From positions 186,001-250,000 of the forward strand of contig NZ_SODP01000002.1 in NCBI RefSeq assembly GCF_004365355.1: a DNA stretch of 64,000 bases, written 5' to 3'. The position numbers and the translations under genes are program-made. The stretch comes from Kribbella pratensis. Its GTDB lineage: Bacteria > Actinomycetota > Actinomycetes > Propionibacteriales > Kribbellaceae. Position 1 is the first letter of the stretch. The number at the start of each line of letters is the position of its first letter. The notes below the pieces were generated by a model. That model made no database searches, was not told where the DNA came from, and was given only the letters and a program-made list of their open reading frames with translations. Positions 26,954 through 34,802 of the stretch are shown here, in pieces.

Positions 26954-28308
26954 ACGACTACTGCCGCGACGCACAGGAAGCCGGCCGCTCCGAAGCTCGC
27001 CACGTTGAACCCGTGGACAGCATCGGAGTGGGCGGCGACTGTGCCGGCGACTGTGCTGAGCAGCGCAGTCCCGAGTGATGCGCCGATCTGCTGAGAGGTC
27101 ATCACCATGGCGCCGGCCACCGCAGTGTCGGGGCCGGCGTTCAAGGTCGCGGTGCTGTTGGCGGTGACCAGGACCCATCCGGTCCCTAGAGCGACGAGGA
27201 ACAACACCGGCATGACGTGCAGCCAGTAGCTGCTGTCAGCCCTCAGCAAGCCGAGCAGTGCGAGTCCAGCGGCGATGGTGAGCAGCCCAGGGCAGATGAG
27301 GGAACGCACTGACGCTTTGGCCAGCAGTGCGCTCACCGCACGCACTCCGACCATCAGCCCCACTGTCAACGGCAGGAACGCCAGACCAGCCTTCACAGGT
27401 GAGTAGTGCTGGATGTTCTGCAGGTAGAACGTCAGGAAGAACAGTACGGCGAACATGCCGATCGCCACGCTGAACACGGCCAGGTACGAACCACCCCGCC
27501 GCCTGTTTGCCACAACCCTCAAAGGCAGCAGCGGCGACTTCGCGCGTGCCTGCACGGCCAGGAAGCCGGCTAGCAACACCACTCCTCCTGCCAGTGACGC
27601 GTACGTCGCCGGTGCGCTCCAGCCGTCCGACTCCGCCCGAGCGAACCCGAACACCACCGCCATCAGCCCTGTTGTCGCCAGCAACGCACCTACTAGGTCG
27701 ACTCGCACTCCGGGGACGCGCGGGACCGGACGTACGGCGTACAGGACACCTCCTGCTGCCAGTGCGGCGATCGGGAGGTTCACGAACATGCACCACCTCC
27801 AGTCGAGGTACTGCGTGAGCACGCCGCCGAGCAGGACACCGAGACCGGACGCACTGCCCATCGCCGTCCCGTAGATGCCGAACGCCTTCCCGCGCTCAGC
27901 CGGCAACGGGAACGACGCCGCCAGCGTCGCCAGCACCGCTGGGGTCAGCAGTGCGCCGAAGACCCCTTGCAGTGCACGGCCGGTCAGCAACATCGCCGGA
28001 CCGGTCGCCGCACCACCAAGCGCCGACGCTGCCGCGAATCCGGTCAGCCCGACGAGCAGGGCACGGCGCCGCCCGATCAGGTCGCTCATGCGTCCACCGA
28101 GCAGCAGCAAACCGCCGTACCCGAGCGCGAACAGCGTGATCACCCACTGCCGCGCCGGATCCGACATCCCCAACGCCCGCTGCACCGACGGCAACGCGAT
28201 ATTCACGATGGTCAGATCAACCCCGACCATCAACTGAGCCGTCGCCACCGCCCCCAGCGCCCACCACCGCCGCACGTCGAGCTCCGGAGGCGCTTGCGTG
28301 GCTGTCAT
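26881..28308 (-). CDS. MFS drug exporter, DHA2 (EmrB/QacA) type
   Basis: Membrane exporter of 475 residues with about 14 helices. The A-like motif between helices 2 and 3 reads GGRMSDLIGRRRALL, and the conserved helix 1 segment VGVDLTIVNIALPSVQ is typical of DHA2. Proton-driven efflux of drugs is the family role. Start overlaps the stop of the SnoaL-like gene by one base (TGATG). The divergent TetR gene and 24-bp dyad upstream likely control the pair. The C-terminal tail is encoded antisense to the end of gnd. Confidence 0.92.
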   Translation of the reverse strand: MTATQAPPELDVRRWWALGAVATAQLMVGVDLTIVNIALPSVQRALGMSDPARQWVITLFALGYGGLLLLGGRMSDLIGRRRALLVGLTGFAAASALGGAATGPAMLLTGRALQGVFGALLTPAVLATLAASFPLPAERGKAFGIYGTAMGSASGLGVLLGGVLTQYLDWRWCMFVNLPIAALAAGGVLYAVRPVPRVPGVRVDLVGALLATTGLMAVVFGFARAESDGWSAPATYASLAGGVVLLAGFLAVQARAKSPLLPLRVVANRRRGGSYLAVFSVAIGMFAVLFFLTFYLQNIQHYSPVKAGLAFLPLTVGLMVGVRAVSALLAKASVRSLICPGLLTIAAGLALLGLLRADSSYWLHVMPVLFLVALGTGWVLVTANSTATLNAGPDTAVAGAMVMTSQQIGASLGTALLSTVAGTVAAHSDAVHGFNVASFGAAGFLCVAAVVVYWVLSERSPDHSRWKLPSRSTRL

Positions 28309-28685
28309 CAGAACATCCCGTTCGTGTTGGCAGCTGTGTCCGGGATCGGCTGCATGACGTCCGAGTGCTCGACGATCCGGCCGTCCTCGTCGAGACGGAA
28401 GATGTCGACGATCGCGGTGCCGGCCTGTCCCGGCACGCGGATGCCGTGGACGTGGGCGATCACGTAGTCGCCGTCCGCGAAGAGGCGCTTGACGTCGGCC
28501 TTCAGGTCCGGGAAGTCCTGGCGGATCGTCGCAATGAACTCCTCGAAGCCGGCGATTCCGTCCGCGATCCGGGGGTTGTGCTGGGTGTAGGTGTCGCCGA
28601 TCAGCTTGGCGGCAGCGTGGAAGTCCTTCTGGTTCAAGCCGGTCTCGTAGAAGTCGAGGACGGTTTGTTTGTTGCGTTCGCTCAT
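28308..28685 (-). CDS. SnoaL-like polyketide-cyclase/NTF2-fold protein
   Basis: About 125 residues of the SnoaL/NTF2 fold (QTVLDFYETGLNQKDFHAA, YTQHNPRIADG, VAHVHGI-like IAHVHGIRVPG). The conserved DIFRLDEDGRIVEHSDVMQ is the family's end strand and is typical of ester-cyclase or detoxifying relatives. ATG 28685 is chosen because AAGG lies six bases upstream. First gene of a two-gene operon with the MFS exporter, divergent from TetR. Confidence 0.85.
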   Translation of the reverse strand: MSERNKQTVLDFYETGLNQKDFHAAAKLIGDTYTQHNPRIADGIAGFEEFIATIRQDFPDLKADVKRLFADGDYVIAHVHGIRVPGQAGTAIVDIFRLDEDGRIVEHSDVMQPIPDTAANTNGMF

Positions 28686-28721
28686 GGTCATCCTTAAGTG
28701 AACAGCTGTAGTGCTACGACT

Positions 28722-28745
28722 GTAAGGCAACGTGCGTTGCAATAC
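28722..28745. promoter_or_regulatory. TetR-type operator dyad
   Basis: Core GCAACG-TG-CGTTGC (28727-28740) is perfectly symmetric, with outer GTA...TAC extending the dyad to 24 bp. It lies between the divergent TetR and SnoaL/MFS genes and overlaps the TetR -10 box TACAAT (28743-28748), so it can repress both directions. Confidence 0.75.
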
Positions 28746-28754
28746 AATCGGCTT

Positions 28755-29372
28755 ATGGATGCTGGAACGTCGCGGAGCCGGAACCGTCGCGGGCAGGGGG
28801 AACTGCTGCGGCAGGAGATCATCGAGGCCGCGCTGCGGATGCTGAACGAGCTCGGTGACGACGAGGCGCTCTCGCTCCGCGCGGTCGCGCGCGAGGTCGG
28901 GATCGCGGCGACGTCGGTCTACATCCACTTCGCCGACCGCGACGAGCTCGTCTTCGCGGCGCTCGAGCAGTCCACGACCAACCTGCTTCGCGACCTCGAG
29001 CAGGCAGAGGACAGCGCCGGGGAGGACCCGGTACGCCGGCTCCGCGCGCGGCTCCTGTTCCTCGCCGGCTGGGTGCGCGAGTACTCCGGTCTCTACAAGG
29101 TGCTGCACGAGAGCACGCTGAACCGGCGGATGCATCTGGTCTTCAAGGAACAGTTGTCGACGCGCGCGACCGCCGCCGTACAGGCCTGTATGGACGCCGG
29201 CCTGGCGCCAGCGGACGACGCGGCCGCTGTGGCCCTGGACCTGCGCTCCGCGGTGCATGGCGCGGTCTCGATCCGGATCAACGAGCCGGAGGCCGACCTA
29301 CCGCCGCTGGCAGACCAGATCGACCGCTTCCTGGTGAAGCTGGTTGGCCTACAAATCGAACATGTGTTCTAA
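28755..29372 (+). CDS. TetR-family repressor
   Basis: 205 residues. The N-terminal helix-turn-helix (LSLRAVAREVGIAATSVYIHFADRDELV is split across helices 2-4) is followed by a TetR_C_33-like ligand domain (WVREYSGLYKVLHES). ATG 28755 lies six bases after the -10 box TACAAT, implying a leaderless mRNA. It presumably represses itself and the divergent SnoaL/MFS operon via the adjacent dyad. Its last codons overlap a LexA-box-like sequence serving the next gene. Confidence 0.93.
   Translation: MDAGTSRSRNRRGQGELLRQEIIEAALRMLNELGDDEALSLRAVAREVGIAATSVYIHFADRDELVFAALEQSTTNLLRDLEQAEDSAGEDPVRRLRARLLFLAGWVREYSGLYKVLHESTLNRRMHLVFKEQLSTRATAAVQACMDAGLAPADDAAAVALDLRSAVHGAVSIRINEPEADLPPLADQIDRFLVKLVGLQIEHVF
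29356..29371 (+). promoter_or_regulatory. LexA (SOS) box-like sequence
   Basis: TCGAACATGTGTTCTA matches the actinobacterial SOS pattern TCGAAC-N4-GTTCGA at all but one position. It lies about 43 bp upstream of the Lys/Ala-rich protein gene and within the last codons of the TetR gene. A TAATAG hexamer directly follows and may be a -10 box. Confidence 0.55.
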
Positions 29373-29413
29373 TAGTCACACAGCGCCAGTCCCAGAAGGA
29401 GATCGCCGCAACG

Positions 29414-29872
29414 ATGACTGTAGACACTCTGGCAGTAGAGACGCCGTCCGACCTCGCCGACACTCCCGACCCGATCAACCCGTCGGCGACCACGCCGGAA
29501 ACGACGCCCGAGGCCTCGACCGACGCCACGGCCGAAGCCGCCTCCGCTCCGGTCGAGGCTCCCAAGGCCAGGAAGGCACCGGCGAAGAAGGCTGCCGGCA
29601 AGAAGGCGAAGACCATCGAGCTCACCCTCACCGTCACCGGGACGGCGGACGGCGAGTGGCACGCCGAGCTCAAGCAGGGCACGACGTACCTGGCGCGCGA
29701 CCTGGCCGTTGCCGCGGCCGCGGTGTCCCGCGCGGCCAAGGAACTGCACGAGGACCTCTCGACCCCGATCGACGAGGTCATCGAGGAGGCCCGCTCCCAG
29801 CAGGCCGCCAAGGTCGCCGCGCTCGAGGCCGAGCTGGAAGCCGCCAAGAAGGCCCTGGCCGACCTGGACTGA
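29414..29872 (+). CDS. Lys/Ala-rich small protein with C-terminal coiled coil (DUF6319-like)
   Basis: 152 residues. N-terminal acidic, Thr/Ala/Pro-rich stretch, then a basic segment KARKAPAKKAAGKKAK resembling histone-like tails. A compact domain follows (TIELTLTVTGTADGEWHAEL) and a long amphipathic helix (VAALEAELEAAKKALADL) ends the protein. It may bind nucleic acid through the basic segment. I recall similar actinobacterial proteins grouped as DUF6319, but this is not certain. GAAGGAGA precedes the start. The SOS-like box suggests DNA-damage control. Confidence 0.7.
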   Translation: MTVDTLAVETPSDLADTPDPINPSATTPETTPEASTDATAEAASAPVEAPKARKAPAKKAAGKKAKTIELTLTVTGTADGEWHAELKQGTTYLARDLAVAAAAVSRAAKELHEDLSTPIDEVIEEARSQQAAKVAALEAELEAAKKALADLD

Positions 29873-29929
29873 GCTCTGGCCGATTGAGTCTGGCCGGATT
29901 GAGTTCAGCCTGATCCCGACGCAGGACTC

Positions 29930-29962
29930 CCCGTGGTAGTCGCCTTCCCTGATCACCACGGG
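29930..29962. terminator. Hairpin between convergent genes
   Basis: CCCGTGGT (29930-29937) pairs with ACCACGGG (29955-29962). A second, stronger hairpin follows immediately, so the region probably ends transcription from the left. Confidence 0.4.
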
Positions 29963-29973
29963 CAGCAAATGCA

Positions 29974-30014
29974 GAACCCGTCCGCAATTGTGTGAGGTGG
30001 TTGCGGACGGGTTC
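29974..30014. terminator. Bidirectional terminator hairpin
   Basis: GAACCCGTCCGCAA (29974-29987) is perfectly complementary to TTGCGGACGGGTTC (30001-30014) with a 13-base loop. It lies between the convergent small-protein gene and the alcohol dehydrogenase gene, ending nine bases before the latter's stop codon. Confidence 0.75.
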
Positions 30015-30022
30015 TGGGGGAT

Positions 30023-31036
30023 CTACTCGGGCTGGGTCTTGAGCACGATGCGGAGGTTCGCCTTGGGCTGGTGTTGCCAGGCCTCCTCGGCCTCCTCGAG
30101 CGGGAACGTCTCGATGATCGGCCGGATGCCCTTCAGCACCGCGAAGTTCAACGTGTCCTCGGAGTCCGCGGAAACCCCGGAGTACCAGCCGGACACCGAC
30201 AGCCGGCCGTCGGACAGCGCATGGCCGGTGACCTGGATCGGGTCGCTGCCTTCGAGCACGATGAGCTGACCGTTCCGACGCAGACCCTTCACGAGATCCG
30301 ACTGGAGCTCAGCGCGAGAGACGGTCGCGAGGACGACGTCCGCACCGCCGAGCGCCCGCAGCGCCTCGCCGGCATCGCCTTCGGTGCTGTCGATGTACTC
30401 GTCCGCCCCGAGCTGACGAGCGAGCTTCTCCTTGTCGCGGCCGCGGTTGATCGCGACCGTCCGGAAGCCCATCTTGTCGGCGAACTGGATCGCCAGGTGA
30501 CCGACACCGCCGACGCCCTGCACCGCGATCGTGTCCCCCGGACCCGCGTGCGCATGCCGAAGGGCGTTGAATGCCGTGATCCCGCCGCACATCAACGGTG
30601 CCGCGTCCTCGAAGGACAGATCGTCCGGGATCCGCGCCACCGCGTCCTGCGGCGCCACCATGAACTCGGCGTACCCGCCGTCGTACGACGTGCCGACGAT
30701 CGTGCGGTTCACGCAGTTCGTGAAGTCGCCGCGCCGGCAGTACTCGCAGGTGAAGTCGACGCCACCGGACCAGCCGACGCCGACCCGCTGACCGACCTCC
30801 CAGACCGTGACGCCCTCGCCGACCGCGTCCACGACACCCCCGATCTCGTGCCCGGGGATCCGCGGCAGCACGGTGCCGAACAGCGCGTTCCGCGGGATCG
30901 CGTCACCGCCGCAGATGCCGCAGGCATGAACCTTCACCCGGACCTGGCCGGCCTTGGGCTCCGGGATCGGCACATCGGTCACCACGAACGGGCCGCCGGC
31001 CTGCTGGACCTGGGCAGCTCGCATCGTTCCAGTCAT
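30023..31036 (-). CDS. Zinc-dependent alcohol dehydrogenase (MDR superfamily)
   Basis: 337 residues. Catalytic zinc ligands in CGICGGD and GHEIGG, structural zinc Cys cluster CEYCRRGDFTNC (one Cys of the usual four supplied elsewhere or missing), Rossmann motif GVGGVGHLA. It oxidises an alcohol or reduces an aldehyde with NAD(P). It lies 54 bases downstream of the SDR gene on the same strand, and both are divergent from the LysR gene, so aldehyde/alcohol or quinone stress metabolism under LysR control is plausible. Confidence 0.92.
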   Translation of the reverse strand: MTGTMRAAQVQQAGGPFVVTDVPIPEPKAGQVRVKVHACGICGGDAIPRNALFGTVLPRIPGHEIGGVVDAVGEGVTVWEVGQRVGVGWSGGVDFTCEYCRRGDFTNCVNRTIVGTSYDGGYAEFMVAPQDAVARIPDDLSFEDAAPLMCGGITAFNALRHAHAGPGDTIAVQGVGGVGHLAIQFADKMGFRTVAINRGRDKEKLARQLGADEYIDSTEGDAGEALRALGGADVVLATVSRAELQSDLVKGLRRNGQLIVLEGSDPIQVTGHALSDGRLSVSGWYSGVSADSEDTLNFAVLKGIRPIIETFPLEEAEEAWQHQPKANLRIVLKTQPE

Positions 31037-31090
31037 TTCTCTCCTCAGTAGCAGTGGGTTCGGCCAGTAGGTCCGGCCGGCAGATTCAGC

Positions 31091-31834
31091 TCAGTGCATT
31101 CCGCCGTCGGCGACGATCTGCTGGCCGGTGATCAACCCGGCCTCGTCACTGGCGAGGAAGGACGCGATCCCGGCGACGTCCTCGGTGGTGCCCAGCCGCC
31201 CGATCGGCACCATCGCGACCAGGCTCTGTTTGTACTCGTCGTTCGCCGGGTCGGTGAAGATCCCTGCGCCGTCGATCGGCCCCGGCACGATCGTGTTCAC
31301 GGTGATCCCCCGCGGGCCCAGTTCCAGCGCGAGCACCCGGGCCAGGTACCCGGTGGCGACCTTGCTGGTGCCGTACAGGCCGACGCCCAACTGCGGGACG
31401 GTCGTGGTGTTCGAGGAGATCGTGATGATCCGGCCGTTGTCCGCGATCCGGCGGGCCGCCTCGCGCAGGACGAAGTACGGGCCCTTGGTGTTGACGCGGA
31501 ACAGCAGATCGAAGTCGTCTTCGGTGACGTCGGCGACCGGGACGTTCACCTTCTCCATGCCGGCGTTCGCGACCACGATGTCCACCTGGCCGAACTCGTC
31601 CACGGTCGCGTCGTACAGCCGCTGGATCCCGTCGATCCGGGACACGTCGGCGGCGACCGAGATGGCCTGCACGCCGAGTGCCTTGGCCGCGTCGAGTACC
31701 TCGTTCGCGGCGGACTCGTCGCGGGAGTAGTTGACCACGACGTTCGCGCCCTCGGCGGCGAGGCGGAGCAGGATCGCCCTGCCCAGCCCTTTCGACGAGC
31801 CGGTGACCAGCGCCGTCTTTCCCTTCAGCGTCAT
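31091..31834 (-). CDS. Short-chain dehydrogenase/reductase (FabG-like)
   Basis: 247-residue classical SDR. TGSSKGLG cofactor motif at the N-terminus, NAG motif (VANAGME), catalytic Ser (ITISSNT) and YGTSK for the Tyr-x-x-x-Lys. Preference for NADPH is suggested by the Arg/Ser after the first loop. Start ATG 31834 chosen for the family N-terminus LKGKTALVTG; longer frames upstream are not supported. Promoter region shared with LysR, containing the 31917-31937 dyad. Confidence 0.92.
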   Translation of the reverse strand: MTLKGKTALVTGSSKGLGRAILLRLAAEGANVVVNYSRDESAANEVLDAAKALGVQAISVAADVSRIDGIQRLYDATVDEFGQVDIVVANAGMEKVNVPVADVTEDDFDLLFRVNTKGPYFVLREAARRIADNGRIITISSNTTTVPQLGVGLYGTSKVATGYLARVLALELGPRGITVNTIVPGPIDGAGIFTDPANDEYKQSLVAMVPIGRLGTTEDVAGIASFLASDEAGLITGQQIVADGGMH

Positions 31835-31916
31835 CCTCTTCTGTCCCCCTTCACGAGACCAGGTTCGATCGTCCTGCCAGAGCGCGGCCCGGTGGAAACA
31901 GAGACTTGTTGGCGAG

Positions 31917-31937
31917 GCCACAAAGAATCGTTGTGGC
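31917..31937. promoter_or_regulatory. LysR-type operator dyad
   Basis: GCCACAA and TTGTGGC flank the 7-base spacer AGAATCG, giving a 21-bp dyad between the SDR gene and the LysR gene. Size and place match a LysR recognition site near the regulator's own promoter. Confidence 0.65.
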
Positions 31938-31963
31938 ACGATGACTGCGTGGATGCGATGACT

Positions 31964-32016
31964 GCGTGGACGGCGTGGACAGCGTGGACAGCGTGGACGG
32001 CGTGGACGGCGTGGAT
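31964..32016 (+). repeat. 9-bp tandem repeat (about six units) at the LysR start
   Basis: Units GCGTGGACR start at 31964, 31973, 31982, 31991, 32000 and 32009. Each unit contains an in-frame GTG, so the array encodes Val-Asp-Gly/Ser repeats and offers up to six alternative start codons. A 15-base sequence (CGATGACTGCGTGGA) is also duplicated just upstream. Confidence 0.7.
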
Positions 32017-32925
32017 CTGAGCCTGCGGCTGCTGGAGGCGCTCGAAGCCGTTGCGGCCGAGGGCAGCATGACGCGCGCAGCCGGAGTCCTGAACCTGACG
32101 CAGCAGGCAGTGAGCGGACAGATCCGTCAACTGGAGCGAGTGATCGGGACCCCACTGGTCGAGCGGCGTCCGACCGGCATCGAGTTGACCGCGGCCGGCG
32201 AGGTCGTCCTCAAGCAGGGCGCGGCTTTGTTGTCCTCCGCACAGGCGATGGTCACCGAGGCGCGGGTGACGGCGGCAGGCCGGCCGGATCCGCTGCGGAT
32301 CACGTTCAAGGCGCAGAGTACGGCGCACTTCATGCCCGCGGTCGAGGCCGCACTACGACGCGGAGCGCCCGAGGTCGAAGTACGGCCGATCGCGTCGCAC
32401 ACACTGCCGGACGAGATCGCCGCGCTCGTCGAGGGGCGGGCGGACGCCGCGTTCCTGTGGTTGCCGATCGGCGATGATCCGCGCTTCACCGTCCACCCAC
32501 TGCTCGAGGAAGAGCGCTGGGTCGCGCTACCGCCAGGACATCCGCTGGAAACCCGTACGTCGTTGTCCATCGAGGATCTCGCCGACGTGCCAGTAGTAGG
32601 TCCGCGGGACGGGATGCCGGAAGCGGTGGTGAACTTCTGGTTCATCGACCCGCGGCCGGATGGCAGCCGCGCGGTCTTCGGGCCGCAGGCGCGCACTCCG
32701 GAGGAGTGTCTGCACCTGGTCGCGGCGGGCCACGGCTGCTGGATCGCGCCGGCGTCGACCGTCACGTACTTCGCCCATCCCAAGCTCACCTGGCTGCCGC
32801 TCATCGACGCGACGCCGAACGTGCTGGCCCTCATCTGGCCCAAACACGCCGCGAATCCGCTCCTGGACCGTCTCCTCGAGGAGACCCGGCGCGCGCTGCA
32901 TCCCTTGCCGATAGCAACGACCTAG
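31966..32925 (+). CDS. LysR-family transcriptional regulator
   Basis: About 319 residues if started at GTG 31966. N-terminal winged helix (LEALEAVAAEGSMTRAAGVLNLTQ, then QLERVIGTPLVERR; total split around the recognition helix) and a C-terminal periplasmic-binding-like effector domain. The first residues come from a GTG-containing 9-bp tandem repeat, so the true start is any of six in-frame GTGs between 31966 and 32011; the conserved domain begins at the DLSLRLLEAL segment. Divergent from SDR/alcohol dehydrogenase with a 21-bp dyad between, its likely regulon. Confidence 0.9.
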   Translation: MDGVDSVDSVDGVDGVDLSLRLLEALEAVAAEGSMTRAAGVLNLTQQAVSGQIRQLERVIGTPLVERRPTGIELTAAGEVVLKQGAALLSSAQAMVTEARVTAAGRPDPLRITFKAQSTAHFMPAVEAALRRGAPEVEVRPIASHTLPDEIAALVEGRADAAFLWLPIGDDPRFTVHPLLEEERWVALPPGHPLETRTSLSIEDLADVPVVGPRDGMPEAVVNFWFIDPRPDGSRAVFGPQARTPEECLHLVAAGHGCWIAPASTVTYFAHPKLTWLPLIDATPNVLALIWPKHAANPLLDRLLEETRRALHPLPIATT

Positions 32926-33011
32926 CTCAGCGCGCTGGTCAGCGTGATGGTGAGCAGGGTCATCGTGGCCATGGCGGCGATCAAGGTCCAGCGGGCTGCG
33001 GCGTTACTCAT
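32922..33011 (-). CDS. Possible 29-residue hydrophobic peptide
   Basis: ATG at 33011 on the minus strand opens a 29-codon frame with one predicted membrane helix (WTLIAAMATMTLLTITL). Its stop overlaps the LysR stop on the other strand. No ribosome-binding sequence is evident and no relative is recognised. The composition is not random for this strand, but evidence is slight. Confidence 0.3.
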   Translation of the reverse strand: MSNAAARWTLIAAMATMTLLTITLTSALS

Positions 33012-33279
33012 GGATTCATGGTGGGCAGCGGCATCGCCGGTGGGAATGGGTGAGCCCGGGTTTCAGGGGTCGGTCCGGGGTGCGGTCCGGTGAAGTCCTG
33101 ACTGCCGACGTCTCGGCCGCCACCTCGGGGAACAGGAAATGAACGGGGTGTGACCGAAACGGCACGCCGGAGCTGTGGGCGGGGGTGGGCGGTTGGCCTT
33201 ACCGTGGGTGACCTGGGTCGCCTCCGTTGGCCCTGATCTGTTCGAGCGATTTGGCCGCTCCGGGGTGAGAAGAGGTCAG
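33012..33279. other. Intergenic stretch without recognised gene
   Basis: Between the LysR gene (or the small hydrophobic frame) and the DUF6817 gene. It contains short GGTCCGGGGTGCGGTCCGG-like direct repeats near 33075 and a possible ribosome-binding AGAGG near its end. No RNA gene or clear promoter is visible. Confidence 0.6.
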
Positions 33280-33816
33280 ATGAGCACTTTTCAGGACTTG
33301 GGTTCGCTGCTGCTGGTGCGCGGCGCCGACGAGATCGACCACGCGGGCGGAAGCCTGTACGTCCATCTGCACCGGGTCGCCAAGCGCCTCGGATCCCTCG
33401 GCGCCTCCGACACGTTGGTGCTGGCCGGCCTCGCGCACGCGGCGTACGGAACGGACGGTTTCCCCACCCACCTGTTCGACTGGCAGACCGAACGCCCGGT
33501 CCTGGAGGCGGTGATCGGCGCCGAAGCCGAGCAGCTCGTCTACTGGTACGGCGCCTGCGACCGCGAGACCACGTGGCGCGACCTCGCCGAGCATCGCACG
33601 GTCACCGATCGCTTCACCGGCACATCGGAAGAGCTCGGCTCCGCGGACCTCCGCGAGTTCGTCGACCTGACGATCGTCAACGAGCTCGATGTCCTCGACA
33701 ACGATGCGAAGCGTGCGGTCAAGCTTGCGCCGTTCCTCACCGAGCAGATCCCGCGCTGGCAGTCGCTGGCCTCCCCCGCAGTCCTCGCCGAGTCGCAGCG
33801 CATCCTGCAGCTGTAA
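33280..33816 (+). CDS. DUF6817-domain protein
   Basis: 178 residues. The sequence (LLLVRGADEIDHAGGSLYVH, HAAYGTDGFPTHLFD, VYWYGACDRE) matches my memory of the DUF6817 family, which resembles HD-type hydrolases without a confirmed activity; conserved His and Asp residues are spaced like metal ligands. ATG 33280 follows AGAGGTCAG. The next gene starts ten bases after its stop on the same strand. Function unknown. Confidence 0.75.
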   Translation: MSTFQDLGSLLLVRGADEIDHAGGSLYVHLHRVAKRLGSLGASDTLVLAGLAHAAYGTDGFPTHLFDWQTERPVLEAVIGAEAEQLVYWYGACDRETTWRDLAEHRTVTDRFTGTSEELGSADLREFVDLTIVNELDVLDNDAKRAVKLAPFLTEQIPRWQSLASPAVLAESQRILQL

Positions 33817-33826
33817 GACTGGGGGC

Positions 33827-34756
33827 GTGAAACGGTTCCTGTGGCGGGGGTTTCTGGGACTTCTCGGGCTCTGGCTGATCGTCACCGCGGCATCGCTCGG
33901 CTACAACCTCGCCACCGACAGGACCGCCACACCGCCTCCCGGCCTGAAGTACGTCCGGACCGGCGATCTCAACACCCGCTACGAGACCTGGGGTACGTCG
34001 GGCACGCCCGTCGTCCTCGTCCACGGTGCGGCGGAGTCCGTCGACACCTGGTCCCGACTCGTCCCGCTGCTCGCGACGACCCACCGCGTCTACGCGTACG
34101 ACATCACCGGCTACGGGTACTCCGAGCGCAAGGCGCCGTACACCATCGAGCATCTCGCGGCGCAACTGCTCGGATTCCTCGACGCGATGCACCTCGGCGG
34201 GCCGGGTGAACCGCGGCCGATCCTGGTCGGGCACTCGCTCGGCGCGGGCGTCGTCGCCGAGGCAACGCTGGAGGCGCCGAACCGGATGGCCGGGATCATG
34301 TTCCTCGACGGCGACGCGCTGCCGCTGCCAGGTGGGCAGGCCGGCCCGCCGCGGTGGCTGATCGTCCCGCCGTACCGGACCTCGCTGTTCCGGCTGGTGC
34401 TCGACCAGGGCTGGCTGCTCAAGAAGATCTACAACAGCGTCTGCTCCCCCGACTGCCCGGCGATGAACGTCGACGACTGGACGCGTCCGTTCCGGCAGCC
34501 GGGCGCCGAGAAGGCGGTCTGGCAGATGACCGCGCACGGGATCCCGGCCGTGTCCGCCGATCGCCTGGCCGAACTCCGCCGGCTGCGCGTCCCGAAGTCG
34601 GTCGTGTTCGGCGCGCTCGACGCCAACGGCGGCAACGCGACCGAGACGGCCGGTCGCATCGGAGCCCCCGCGCCGACGCTGATCCCGGACGCCAATCACC
34701 TCACGATGATCTCCAACCCGACCGAGGTGGCGGCGGCGATCAACGCACTTCGCTGA
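33827..34756 (+). CDS. Membrane-anchored alpha/beta hydrolase
   Basis: 309 residues. One N-terminal membrane helix (FLGLLGLWLIVTAASLG) would place the enzyme on the outer face of the membrane. Alpha/beta-hydrolase motifs: VVLVHGAAESVDTW oxyanion segment, nucleophile elbow GHSLGAG (Ser), and His in DANHLTM near the C-terminus; the acid residue is probably in FGALDANG. A pair of Cys (VCSPDCPA) may form a disulfide outside the cell. GTG 33827 taken as start. It may be cotranscribed with the DUF6817 gene. Confidence 0.85.
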   Translation: MKRFLWRGFLGLLGLWLIVTAASLGYNLATDRTATPPPGLKYVRTGDLNTRYETWGTSGTPVVLVHGAAESVDTWSRLVPLLATTHRVYAYDITGYGYSERKAPYTIEHLAAQLLGFLDAMHLGGPGEPRPILVGHSLGAGVVAEATLEAPNRMAGIMFLDGDALPLPGGQAGPPRWLIVPPYRTSLFRLVLDQGWLLKKIYNSVCSPDCPAMNVDDWTRPFRQPGAEKAVWQMTAHGIPAVSADRLAELRRLRVPKSVVFGALDANGGNATETAGRIGAPAPTLIPDANHLTMISNPTEVAAAINALR

Positions 34757-34802
34757 TCGCAGATTCCTGGAAAACGCCGGCGGAGCGACGGATGATCGGG
34801 AT

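Noticed and set aside
25355..27178. 607-codon frame antisense to gnd
   Set aside because: A high-GC shadow of gnd; composition is typical of noncoding frames.
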